DNA from: Streptomyces venezuelae ATCC 10712
GTDB taxonomy: Bacteria > Actinomycetota > Actinomycetes > Streptomycetales > Streptomycetaceae
Reading direction: 5' to 3'
Length of the DNA: 64,000 nucleotides
Assembly (NCBI RefSeq): GCF_008639165.1
Contig: NZ_CP029197.1
Span: 6,390,001-6,454,000, forward strand
In this document: positions 43,893 through 52,016 of the stretch, piece by piece
Position numbering within the stretch: the first letter of the stretch is position 1
Layout of the letters: each line of letters starts with the position of its first letter
Position numbers and translations under genes: made by a program
The notes under the pieces: model-generated
Told to the model about the DNA's origin: nothing
What the model saw: only the letters and a program-made list of their open reading frames with translations
Database searches by the model: none

Positions 43893-44750
43893 TCAGAACG
43901 GGTACCAGCGCACCTCGGGGTCGCCGTCCCGCAGCGAGGCCACCCGCCGCTCGAACTCGGCCAGGGCCTTCGGGTTCGCCGGAGCGTGCTGGGCCACCCA
44001 GGCGCAGCTCGCGGTCTCCCGCGCCCCGCGCAGCACCGCGCACCCCTCCCACTCCCGGACGTCCCAGCCGTACGCCTCGGTGAAGGCCTCGTAGGCGGCC
44101 GGGTCGAGGCCGTAGCGGTCCCGGGAGAGCGCGAGCACCACCAGGTCGTGCTCGCGCAGGTCGGAGGAGAAGGTCTCCAGATCCATCAGGACCGGGCCGT
44201 CCGGACCGACGTGGACGTTCCGGGGGAGCGCGTCGCCGTGGATCGGGCCCGGCGTCAGGTGCGGGGTCAGCGCGGCCGCCGCCGGAGCGAAGGAATCACG
44301 CCGCTCCCGCAGGAAGGCCGCGTCCGCCGGGTCGATCGCGTCGCCCGCGAGCCGCAGCCACCGCTCGACCCCGCCGAGCAGCTCCCGGCGCGGCAGCGTG
44401 AACGCCTCAGGCTCCGGCAGGGCGTGGACCCGCCGCAGCAGCGGCGCCAGGTCACGGGGCTCGGCCGGCCGTACGGCCTCGGGCAGCCGGTGCCAGAACG
44501 TGACCGGGTGCCCCTCGACCAGCCGCGGCTTCTCCTCGGCCGCCCGCACGGCCGGGACCCCGGCGTCCTCCAGCCAGGCCGCGAGGGCCAGCTCCCGCTC
44601 GGCCCGCTCGAACACCTCGGCGTCCCGGCCCACCTTCACGGCCAGCTCGCCCAGGGTGAAGACCGCGTTCTCCCCGAGGGCCCTCAGCCGCGCCTCCCCG
44701 GCCGGCAGCCCCGCCGCGGCCAGGATCTCCCGCGCCCGCGCCTCGTCCAT
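43893..44750 (-). CDS. APH/choline-kinase-fold phosphotransferase
   Basis: The 285-aa protein of the aminoglycoside-phosphotransferase fold has an N-terminal ATP-lobe (FTLGELAVKVGR, with the catalytic Lys), the Brenner motif IHGDALPRNV and the metal-binding LMDLETF. The family phosphorylates small hydroxyl compounds. I do not claim antibiotic resistance, since most members in Streptomyces are of unknown substrate. The ATG at 44750 follows GGGAGAG. It is divergent from the sugar ABC operon. Confidence 0.78.
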   Translation of the reverse strand: MDEARAREILAAAGLPAGEARLRALGENAVFTLGELAVKVGRDAEVFERAERELALAAWLEDAGVPAVRAAEEKPRLVEGHPVTFWHRLPEAVRPAEPRDLAPLLRRVHALPEPEAFTLPRRELLGGVERWLRLAGDAIDPADAAFLRERRDSFAPAAAALTPHLTPGPIHGDALPRNVHVGPDGPVLMDLETFSSDLREHDLVVLALSRDRYGLDPAAYEAFTEAYGWDVREWEGCAVLRGARETASCAWVAQHAPANPKALAEFERRVASLRDGDPEVRWYPF

Positions 44751-44771
44751 CGAACTCTCCCGTCGCCTGTG

Positions 44772-44859
44772 CGACCGCGATCCCGACGACCGCGATGTCC
44801 TCCGCGACCGCGATCGGGCCGACCGCGGCCCGCACTGCCGCGATCCGGACGACCGCGAC
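44772..44859. repeat. interspersed CGACCGCGA direct repeats
   Basis: Five copies of CGACCGCG(A/G) begin at 44772, 44787, 44805, 44820 and 44850, spaced 15, 18, 15 and 30 bp. They sit between the divergent phosphotransferase gene and the sugar ABC operon, in the place of the upstream regulatory region. Confidence 0.7.
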
Positions 44860-44990
44860 CCGTGCGATTGCGCCAAAGTCTCCCATCCGCGCAGCTCACC
44901 GCGCAGATCGCCTTGACGCCCCGCCGGACCCTCAGGACCATGGCGGGATTCCCGCGGCGGCGGCCGGGGGCGGCGGACGGGGGTCGATCG

Positions 44991-45935
44991 GTGAGCTCGG
45001 TGACCGCGACGAAGCGGCCGGGCCGGACGCGCACTCCGCGCGCCGCCCACGGGACACGCCCGCGCGGCCCCGACCTCGGCGCCTGGTTCCTGGTGCTCCC
45101 CGCGCTGCTCCCGATCCTGGTCCTCAGCGTCGGCCCGCTGCTCTACGGCATCGCCCTCGCCTTCACGGACGCCCAGTCGGGCCGCACCCAGGCCACCCGC
45201 TGGATCGGCACCCTCAACTTCCAGGACCTGCTGCACGACACCCTGTTCTGGGACTCGTTCCGCATCGGGATCGTCTGGGCCGTCGGCGTCACCGTCCCCC
45301 AGTTCCTGCTCGCCCTCGGCCTCGCCCTGCTGCTCGACCAGAAACTCCGCTTCCGCTGGCTGGCGCGGGCCCTGGCCATCGTCCCCTGGGCGATGCCCGA
45401 GGTCGTCGTCGGCATCATGTGGCGGCTCGTCTACAACCCCGATGCCGGCATCCTCAACGAGACCCTCCGGAACCTGGGCCTCGGCGAGGGCCGCGACTGG
45501 CTCTCCGGGCTCGCCACCGCCCTGCCCGCCGTCGTCCTCGTCGGCGTCTGGGCCGGCATGCCGCAGACCACCGTCGCCCTGCTCGCCGGACTCCAGAACA
45601 CCCCGCGCGAACTCCACGAGGCCGCCGCGCTCGACGGCGCCGGGGCCTGGCGCCGCTTCCGGGCCGTGACCTGGCCCGCCCTGCGACCGGTCGCGCTCGC
45701 CATCACCGCCCTGAACCTCATCTGGAACTTCAACTCCTTCGCCCTGGTCTACGTGCTGACCAACGGCGGGCCGGGCGGCCGGACCCGGCTCCCCATGCTC
45801 TTCGCCTACGAAGAGGCCTTCCGCTACGGACAGTTCGGCTACGCGGCCGCGATGGGCTGCGTGATGGTCGCCGCCGTCTCGGTGCTCATCGCCCTCTCCC
45901 TCGTACGACGGCTGAAAGGGGACCAGGACCGGTGA
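44991..45935 (+). CDS. sugar ABC transporter permease (MalF type)
   Basis: The 314-aa protein has six predicted membrane helices and the binding-protein-dependent EAA loop (EAAALDGAGAWRRFRAVTWP) that contacts the ATPase. The N-terminal extension is basic and cytoplasmic. GTG 44991 behind GGGGG was preferred; ATG 44940 would give 331 aa. It overlaps the second permease by 4 bp, and the binding-protein gene follows it. The type is carbohydrate uptake family 1. Confidence 0.87.
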   Translation: MSSVTATKRPGRTRTPRAAHGTRPRGPDLGAWFLVLPALLPILVLSVGPLLYGIALAFTDAQSGRTQATRWIGTLNFQDLLHDTLFWDSFRIGIVWAVGVTVPQFLLALGLALLLDQKLRFRWLARALAIVPWAMPEVVVGIMWRLVYNPDAGILNETLRNLGLGEGRDWLSGLATALPAVVLVGVWAGMPQTTVALLAGLQNTPRELHEAAALDGAGAWRRFRAVTWPALRPVALAITALNLIWNFNSFALVYVLTNGGPGGRTRLPMLFAYEEAFRYGQFGYAAAMGCVMVAAVSVLIALSLVRRLKGDQDR

Positions 45936-46774
45936 GCGCCCTCCGGACGAGCGGACCCGCGCGGGCGGGCCAGTACCTGGCCCTCCTCGCGTACCTGGTC
46001 TTCCTCGCCTTCCCGTTCCTCTGGCTGGTCTCCACGGCCTTCAAGCCCGCCCCCGAACTCGCCTCGCTGCATCCCACCTGGATCCCCGAGGAGCCCACGC
46101 TCGCCAACTTCCGGCAGGCGTTCGACGAGCAGCCGCTGCTCAGGGCCGCCGGGAACAGCCTGGTCGCCGCGGTCGCCGCCGCCGTGATCGCGGTGCTCAT
46201 CGCGACCCCGCTCGCCTATGTGACGGCCCGCCACCGGGGCCGGCTCACCTCGGCCGCCACCGGCTGGGTGGTGGTCAGCCAGGCCTTCCCGTTCGTCCTG
46301 GTGATCATCCCGCTCTTCCTGATCCTCAAGAACCTGCACCTCGTCAACAGCGGGTTCGGTCTCGTCCTGGTCTACGTCGTCTGGTCGCTGCCCTTCGCGC
46401 TCTGGATGCTGATGGGGTACGTCCGGGCCGTCCCGGCCGAACTGGAGGAGGCCGCCGCCGTCGACGGCGCGGGCCGGCTCCGCACCCTCGTCTCCGTCAC
46501 CGCCCCCCTGCTCGCCCCCGGCATCGTCGCCACCGCGCTGTTCGCCTTCGTCACCGCGTGGAACGAGTTCTTCTTCGCGCTCGTCCTGCTCAAGACGCCG
46601 GAGAAGCAGACCCTGCCGGTCGTCCTCACCCACTTCCTCGGCGCCGAAGGCGTCGCCGACCTCGGCCCGCTGGCCGCGGCGGCCTTCCTCGCCACCCTGC
46701 CGTCCCTCGTCGTCTTCGCCCTCCTCCAACGCCGGATCAGCGGCGGGATGCTGGCCGGGGCGGTGAAGTCATGA
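45932..46774 (+). CDS. sugar ABC transporter permease (MalG type)
   Basis: The 280-aa protein has six membrane segments and the EAA loop EEAAAVDGAGRLRTLVSVTA. The typical end of CUT1 MalG proteins (NEFFFALVLL) is present. Its GTG start at 45932 overlaps the preceding stop (GTGA) and has AAAGGGGA upstream; its own stop overlaps the ATG of the binding-protein gene. The three genes form one translationally coupled unit. Confidence 0.9.
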   Translation: MSALRTSGPARAGQYLALLAYLVFLAFPFLWLVSTAFKPAPELASLHPTWIPEEPTLANFRQAFDEQPLLRAAGNSLVAAVAAAVIAVLIATPLAYVTARHRGRLTSAATGWVVVSQAFPFVLVIIPLFLILKNLHLVNSGFGLVLVYVVWSLPFALWMLMGYVRAVPAELEEAAAVDGAGRLRTLVSVTAPLLAPGIVATALFAFVTAWNEFFFALVLLKTPEKQTLPVVLTHFLGAEGVADLGPLAAAAFLATLPSLVVFALLQRRISGGMLAGAVKS

Positions 46775-48069
46775 GACGGCTCCTGACCTGCGCCGCCGCG
46801 CTCGCCCTGCTCCTCACCGGTTGCACCGCCGGGCACGACGGCCCCGACGACGGCGTCGTACGGCTCCGCTTCCAGTCGCTCGCCTGGCAGAAGGAGTCCG
46901 TCGACGCCAACCGGCAGCTCGTGAAGGAGTGGAACGCCGCCCACCCCGACATCCAGGTCGAGTACGTCCAGGGCAGCTGGGACTCCGTCCACGACCAGCT
47001 CCTCACCTCCTTCGAGGGCGGCGAGGCGCCCGACATCATCCACGACGCCTCCGACGACCTGGCCGACTTCGCCTACGGCGGTGACCTCGCCGACCTGCGC
47101 CCGCTGCTGTCCGAGCGGCTCCGCGCCGACATCCCGGCCCGCAGCTGGGAGACCACCACCTTCGGCGCCGACCGGGGGGTCTACGGAGTGCCGTTCCTTC
47201 AGGAACCCCGGGTGATCATCGCCAACCGGAAGATCCTGGAGTCCTCCGGCGTCCGCGTCCCCACCCCGGAAAGGCCCTGGAGCTGGAGCGAGTTCCGGCA
47301 GATCGCCCAGGACCTCACCCGGAGCATGGGACCCGGCCGGTACGCGGTCGCCTGGCCGCTCAAGGAACCGGTCTCCGTCAGCCTCAACCTCGGGCTCTCG
47401 GCCGGCGGGCAGCTCTTCCACCGGGAGCCCGACGGCCGGGTGACCGTCCGCTTCACCGAGGCGGACGCCGTCGTCCCCGGCACCATCCGGGACCTGGTCG
47501 TCACCGACCGCACCGCCCCGCGCACCACGCTCGGCAGCGGCGGCTCCGACACCCTGCCGGGCCTCTTCGCGGGGAAGTACGCCATGGTCCCGCTGGGTTT
47601 CGCCTACCGGCAGCAGATCGCGCAGCAGGCCCCCGAGGGCTTCGAGTGGACGGTGCTGCCCGCCCCCGCCGGGAGCGCCGGGCTCACCCAGGGCGTCTCC
47701 CCGCAGACCCTGTCGATCGCCGAGGACAGCCCGTACAAGAAGGAGGCGGCCGCCTTCCTCGACTTCTTCCTGCGCCCGGAGAACATGGTGCGGCTCGCGC
47801 GCGGCGACTGGATGCTGCCCACCGGTACGGCGGCGCTCGCCGACCCCGCCCTGCACACCGCGCGGGACGGCTGGGCGACCGGCGCCGCCGTGGCCGAACG
47901 GCTGCGGCCGGCGCCCGCGCAGTCGGTGCGGGGGTATCCGGAATGGAAGGACAAGGTGGCGACCCCGGCGTTCCAGGAGTACTACAGCGGCGCCATCGAC
48001 GGCGCCGAGCTGAGCAGACGTCTGGTCGCGGACGGCAACCGGGTGCTCGCCCGCTATCAGCGGAAATGA
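46771..48069 (+). CDS. sugar-binding lipoprotein of the ABC importer
   Basis: The 432-aa precursor has a lipobox LLTGC with Cys18, then a family-1 solute-binding protein with two lobes and the EFRQIAQDLTRSM and ENMVRLARGDWMLP regions. It captures a carbohydrate outside the membrane for the two permeases encoded upstream. No ATPase gene is present; in Streptomyces a shared MsiK-type ATPase often serves such importers. The ATG overlaps the permease stop by 4 bp. Confidence 0.9.
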   Translation: MRRLLTCAAALALLLTGCTAGHDGPDDGVVRLRFQSLAWQKESVDANRQLVKEWNAAHPDIQVEYVQGSWDSVHDQLLTSFEGGEAPDIIHDASDDLADFAYGGDLADLRPLLSERLRADIPARSWETTTFGADRGVYGVPFLQEPRVIIANRKILESSGVRVPTPERPWSWSEFRQIAQDLTRSMGPGRYAVAWPLKEPVSVSLNLGLSAGGQLFHREPDGRVTVRFTEADAVVPGTIRDLVVTDRTAPRTTLGSGGSDTLPGLFAGKYAMVPLGFAYRQQIAQQAPEGFEWTVLPAPAGSAGLTQGVSPQTLSIAEDSPYKKEAAAFLDFFLRPENMVRLARGDWMLPTGTAALADPALHTARDGWATGAAVAERLRPAPAQSVRGYPEWKDKVATPAFQEYYSGAIDGAELSRRLVADGNRVLARYQRK

Positions 48070-48210
48070 CACCTTCACGGGCGGTTCGTCATTACGAAAG
48101 TTTGTTGAATAAGTCACAGATGAGTGACGGGCCCTTTCCGGACTCCCTCTGATCGGAGAGTGTTCGAACCAGCCACCGCGCCACCCCCCACGAGGCGCGG
48201 TGGCCCGCCC

Positions 48211-48216
48211 TACCCT
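48211..48216 (+). promoter_or_regulatory. -10 element TACCCT of a leaderless promoter
   Basis: TACCCT, 6 bases (GATCCC), then the ATG at 48223. The upstream 48075-48120 stretch is unusually AT-rich for this genome and contains two short hairpins (TTCGT/ACGAA and GTCAC/GTGAC). Confidence 0.5.
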
Positions 48217-48222
48217 GATCCC

Positions 48223-48777
48223 ATGACGCAGACCTACGCGCTCCTGCTGCGCGGCATCAACGTGAGCGGACACCGCAAGGTCCCCATGCCGCAGCTCCGT
48301 TCCGTCCTGGAAGAGCTCGGGCACCGGGACGTCCGCACCTATCTGCAGAGCGGCAACGCGGTCTTCACCACCGACCGGGCCGCCACCGCGGACGCGCTCA
48401 CCACGGAGATCGAGGACGCGATCGAGGGCCACTTCGGCTTCCGCGTCGACTGCCTCGTCCGCGACGCCGACTACCTGGCCGCCGTGGCCGAGAACTGCCC
48501 CTTCCCGGCGGCCGAACTGGAGGGCAAGCAGCTCCACGCCTTCTACTTCTCCGGCCCCGCCGACCCCGGCCGCTTCGCCGCCATCGACCAGGAGGCCTTC
48601 GCTCCCGAGGCCTTCGCCCTCGGCGACCGGGTGCTGTACCTGTACGTCCCCGAGGGCCTGGGCCGCTCGAAGCTGGCCGATGCACTCACCCGCCCGGCCG
48701 TCGTGAAGGGCCTGGTGGTGACCGCCCGCAACTGGAACACCGTGGTCAAGCTGGTGGAGATGACCAAGGCGGACTGA
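48223..48777 (+). CDS. DUF1697 protein
   Basis: The 184-aa protein has the DUF1697 signature: an N-terminal YALLLRGINVSGHRKVPM, an YLQSGNAVF strand and a terminal RNWNTVVKL. The family is widespread and of unknown function. It has no Shine-Dalgarno sequence, and TACCCT 6 bases upstream of the ATG fits leaderless expression. Confidence 0.85.
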   Translation: MTQTYALLLRGINVSGHRKVPMPQLRSVLEELGHRDVRTYLQSGNAVFTTDRAATADALTTEIEDAIEGHFGFRVDCLVRDADYLAAVAENCPFPAAELEGKQLHAFYFSGPADPGRFAAIDQEAFAPEAFALGDRVLYLYVPEGLGRSKLADALTRPAVVKGLVVTARNWNTVVKLVEMTKAD

Positions 48778-48870
48778 GCGCGCGGGACAGTGGGGCCCGG
48801 ACCGTGGAATGGCCGAATGGCCCAGCCGGAGAGCCGCCCAATGGACCAAGGCCGTAGGCCACTTCGCGGC

Positions 48871-48876
48871 TAGATT
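48871..48876 (+). promoter_or_regulatory. -10 element TAGATT of a leaderless promoter
   Basis: TAGATT, 6 bases (CGGCCC), then the ATG at 48883. Of the set it is the closest to a consensus TANNAT box. Confidence 0.55.
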
Positions 48877-48882
48877 CGGCCC

Positions 48883-49515
48883 ATGACGAGCACCGAGACC
48901 CGGCCCGAGCCCCGCCCCACCGTCGACTTCTACTTCGACCCCGCCTGCCCCTTCGCCTGGATCACCTCCCGGTGGATCCTGGAGGTCGAGCGCGAACGGG
49001 ACATCGACCTCCGCTTCAAGGTCATGAGCCTGTACCTGCACAACGAGGGCACCACCCTCCCCGACTGGTACCGCGAACTCGTCGACGCCTCCCTCGGCCC
49101 CGTCCGGGTCGCGACGGCCGCCGCCGAGCGGCACGGCGAGGAGATCCTGCGGCCGCTCTACACCGCGTACGGCACCCGGATCCACGAGGGGAAGCGGAAG
49201 GACTTCGACGCCGTGATCACCGAGTCCCTCGCCGAACTCGGCCTCCCGGCCGAACTCGCCGAGGCCGCCCACGACCCGGCGTACGACGAGGCCGTCCGCC
49301 GCAGCCACGACGCCGGCAAGGACCCCGAGGCCGAGGCGTACGTCGGCACCCCGACGATCCACGTCGACGGCACCGTCTGGTTCGGCCCGGTCCTGCGCGC
49401 GGTCCCGCGCGGCGCCCGCGCCGCCGAACTCTTCGACGGCTTCCGCGTCCTGGCGGGCCACCCGGACCTCTTCGAACTCAAGCGCACCCGCACGGGCGGC
49501 CTGGACTTCAGCTGA
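48883..49515 (+). CDS. DsbA-family protein (mycothiol-dependent nitroreductase-like)
   Basis: The 210-aa thioredoxin-fold protein has a VDFYFDPACPFAW start in which the CxxC site is CPFA, leaving one active-site Cys. A cis-Pro loop (VGTPTIHVDG) follows. The layout resembles the mycobacterial Rv2466c-type mycothiol-dependent reductase, which uses a CxxC. Here the second Cys is missing, suggesting monothiol chemistry. No signal peptide, so it is cytoplasmic. Leaderless-type start. Confidence 0.78.
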   Translation: MTSTETRPEPRPTVDFYFDPACPFAWITSRWILEVERERDIDLRFKVMSLYLHNEGTTLPDWYRELVDASLGPVRVATAAAERHGEEILRPLYTAYGTRIHEGKRKDFDAVITESLAELGLPAELAEAAHDPAYDEAVRRSHDAGKDPEAEAYVGTPTIHVDGTVWFGPVLRAVPRGARAAELFDGFRVLAGHPDLFELKRTRTGGLDFS

Positions 49516-49539
49516 GGGCAGGCCCCCGAAGGGCGGGCG

Positions 49540-50283
49540 TCAGGCCGAGTGGGCCACGGCCGGACGGGCCGCGTGGGCACCGTCGTACCGCTCCAGGAGG
49601 AGCCGGGCCAGCTCGGGGGAGGGGCCGAGGACGCCCGCGAGGACGTCCGCCTCCGTCGCCCCCGCCGCGATGCGGTCCGGGAGCCGGCCGGGCGCGATGA
49701 CGTACGGGGCGACGGCCACCCGGCGGACGCCCGGGTCCGTGCGCAGGGCCCGGACGGCGTCCTCCGTACGCGGCAGAGATGCGGAGGCGAACGCGGGCCG
49801 CACGGAGCACCAACCGGTGCGCCGCAGCTCCCGCGCCGTTTCTGCGATCACCGCGATCGCCTCCGGGTCGGTGGAGCCCGCCGAGGCCAGGACGACCCCG
49901 GTCGTGCTCTTGTCGCCGGGCGCGAGCCCGGCCTCGTACAGCCGCCGCTCCACCGCCGCGATGAGCAGCGGCGAGGGGCCGAGGACCTCCGCCTGCCGGA
50001 TCCGCAGCGACGGCGGCGCCTGGCGCAGTACGGCGGGGATGTCGGCCTTCGCGTGGAAGGCCCGGGTCAGCAGCAGCGGGAGGGCCACCACGTCCCGCAC
50101 CCCGTCGGCGGCCAGCCGGTCGAGAACCCCCGGCACCGTCGGCAGGTTGAAGTCCAGGAACGCCGTCTCCACGCGCAGCCCCGGCCGCAGCGCACCGGCC
50201 CGGCGCACCAGCGCCTGGACGGTCGCCGCGTGCCGCGGATCGCGGCTGCCGTGGGCGACGACGAGGAGGACGGGTCGGTTCAT
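49540..50283 (-). CDS. sirohydrochlorin chelatase-like protein (CbiX type)
   Basis: The 247-aa protein has two CbiX halves. The N-terminal motif is VVAHGSRDP with the metal-binding His, and the second His is in TRAFHAKADIP; the C-terminal half repeats the fold with fewer conserved residues. It could insert iron into sirohydrochlorin to make the siroheme needed by the sulfite reductase encoded in the same cluster, or cobalt. Only 11 bp separate it from the ABC permease gene, so it is probably cotranscribed. Confidence 0.8.
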   Translation of the reverse strand: MNRPVLLVVAHGSRDPRHAATVQALVRRAGALRPGLRVETAFLDFNLPTVPGVLDRLAADGVRDVVALPLLLTRAFHAKADIPAVLRQAPPSLRIRQAEVLGPSPLLIAAVERRLYEAGLAPGDKSTTGVVLASAGSTDPEAIAVIAETARELRRTGWCSVRPAFASASLPRTEDAVRALRTDPGVRRVAVAPYVIAPGRLPDRIAAGATEADVLAGVLGPSPELARLLLERYDGAHAARPAVAHSA

Positions 50284-50294
50284 GGGTGATCGGC

Positions 50295-51182
50295 TCACTT
50301 CGCCAGCAGGCCGCGGGTGCGGAGCACCCAGCGCTCCAGCGGGCTGAAGATCAGCAGGTCGATGGCGATGCCGACGACCAGGATCAGCAGGATCGCCAGG
50401 AACACGCCGGGCAGGTCGATGTTGTTCCGGCCGTTCTCCAGCAACTGGCCGAGGCCCAGGCCCAGATCGGGGGATGAGGCGATGATCTCCGCGGCCATCA
50501 GGGAGCGCCAGGAGAACGCCCAGCCCTGCTTCAGACCGGCCAGGTAGCCCGGCAGCGCGGCCGGAAGCGTCACGAACCAGGTGCCCTTGAGTCCGGTGGC
50601 GCCCAGGGTGCGGCCGGCCCGCAGGAACAGCGGCGGGACCTGGTCGACACCGGAGACCAGACCGTTGGCGATGGACGGGACGGCGCCCAGCAGGATCACC
50701 GTGTACATCATCGCGTCGTTCAGGCCGAACCAGAGCACGGCCGGCGGCACCCACGCCACCGAGGGCAGCGACTGCAGGCCGGACAGGATCGGGCCGATCG
50801 CGGCGCGCACGAACTTCACCCGGGCGACGAGCAGACCCAGCGGGGTGCCGATGGCGAGCGCGAGCAGGAAGCCGGCCAGGCCCCGGGAGACGCTGGTCCA
50901 GATGACCTCGAGGAGGGTGCCCTGGAGCCACATGTCGGTCAGACCGTCCCACACCGCGGACGGCGCGGGCAGCTTGGTCTCGTCGGTGACCTTCGCGGAG
51001 ACCAGGATCTGCCAGACGGCCAGGACCAGGACGACCGCGAGCGTGGGCGGGAGGACCTTCTTGACGAGGACCTCCCGCACCGGCGTACGGCGGATCTCGA
51101 CCGCGTCCAGGGCGTCGAGACCGGCCTCCAGGCCGGCGAGGTCGTCCTTCTTGGCCCTCGGGGTGGTGTCAGTGCTGGCCAT
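50295..51182 (-). CDS. sulfonate/taurine-type ABC permease
   Basis: The 295-aa permease has six membrane helices and the SsuC/TauC-type EAA region (RAGRTLGATGLKGTWFVTLPAALPG). The cytoplasmic N-terminus (about 45 residues) is charged. The ATG at 51182 lies inside the ATPase gene, overlapping it by 14 bp, with GGGGAG upstream. Nitrate/sulfonate/taurine uptake is the family role; the sulfur context favours sulfonates. Confidence 0.88.
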   Translation of the reverse strand: MASTDTTPRAKKDDLAGLEAGLDALDAVEIRRTPVREVLVKKVLPPTLAVVLVLAVWQILVSAKVTDETKLPAPSAVWDGLTDMWLQGTLLEVIWTSVSRGLAGFLLALAIGTPLGLLVARVKFVRAAIGPILSGLQSLPSVAWVPPAVLWFGLNDAMMYTVILLGAVPSIANGLVSGVDQVPPLFLRAGRTLGATGLKGTWFVTLPAALPGYLAGLKQGWAFSWRSLMAAEIIASSPDLGLGLGQLLENGRNNIDLPGVFLAILLILVVGIAIDLLIFSPLERWVLRTRGLLAK

Positions 51183-51963
51183 GGCGGCGGATCTCCCCAC
51201 GCAGGTGTTCAGTGATCTCAAGGGACAGCTCCGCGACGTCCGCGTCCTCGATGCGGCGCGGCTGCGGGATGTCCACGGTCCACTCCTTCGCCACCCGGCC
51301 GGGGCGGGAGGAGAGGAGGACGACCCGCTGCGCGAGGCGCACCGCCTCGCGCACGTTGTGGGTGACGAACAGCACCGAGAGGTTCGTCTCCGCCCAGATG
51401 CGGGTCAGCTCACCGTGCAGCACGTCCCGGGTGATGGCGTCCAGCGCCGCGAACGGCTCGTCCATCAGCAGCAGTTGGCTGTCCTGCGCCAGCGCACGGG
51501 CGAGGGCCACGCGCTGCCGCATGCCGCCGGACAGCTCGTGCACCCGCTTCCCGTACGCGCCGCCGAGCCGCACGAGTTCGAGCAGCCGCTCGGCCTCCGG
51601 CTTGCGCTCGGACTTGGCCACCCCGCGCAGCCGCAGGGCCAGTTCGATGTTCTTGCCCGCGGTCAGCCACGGGAAGAGGGCGTGCTCCTGGAACATCAGG
51701 GCCGGCCGGCCGCCCGGGGTCGCGATGGACCCCTGGGTCGGCCGGTCGAGCCCGGCGACCAGGTTCAGCAAGGTCGACTTGCCGCACCCCGAGGCCCCCA
51801 GGATGGTGACGAACTCGCCGGGAGCGACGTCGAGGCTGACGTCGTCCAGGACGAGCTGGGTACCGGCCGGGCCGGAGAAGGACTTCGAGACGTGCTCGAT
51901 CCGGGCGGCGTGCGTCTGCTCCGCTACGGTGCCCTCGGCAGCCTTGGCGAACGTCGTGGCCAT
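51169..51963 (-). CDS. sulfonate/taurine-type ABC ATPase
   Basis: The 264-aa ATPase has Walker A GASGCGKST, the Q-loop FQEHALFPWL, the signature LSGGMRQRVALARAL, Walker B LLLMDEPFAALD and the switch His (VTHNVREAV). This is the SsuB/TauB type. The ATG at 51963 follows GGAGG by 8 bases; the upstream GTG at 51972 overlaps that site and is rejected. Confidence 0.9.
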   Translation of the reverse strand: MATTFAKAAEGTVAEQTHAARIEHVSKSFSGPAGTQLVLDDVSLDVAPGEFVTILGASGCGKSTLLNLVAGLDRPTQGSIATPGGRPALMFQEHALFPWLTAGKNIELALRLRGVAKSERKPEAERLLELVRLGGAYGKRVHELSGGMRQRVALARALAQDSQLLLMDEPFAALDAITRDVLHGELTRIWAETNLSVLFVTHNVREAVRLAQRVVLLSSRPGRVAKEWTVDIPQPRRIEDADVAELSLEITEHLRGEIRRHGQH

Positions 51964-52016
51964 GGTCGTCACCTCCTGGGGTTACGGATTCGCGGTCTGG
52001 TTCGTCGGCTCGGCGG

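Noticed and set aside
43893..44750. Aminoglycoside resistance gene
   Set aside because: The phosphotransferase fold is clear, but it is shared by many small-molecule kinases and no specific resistance motif or resistance context is visible.
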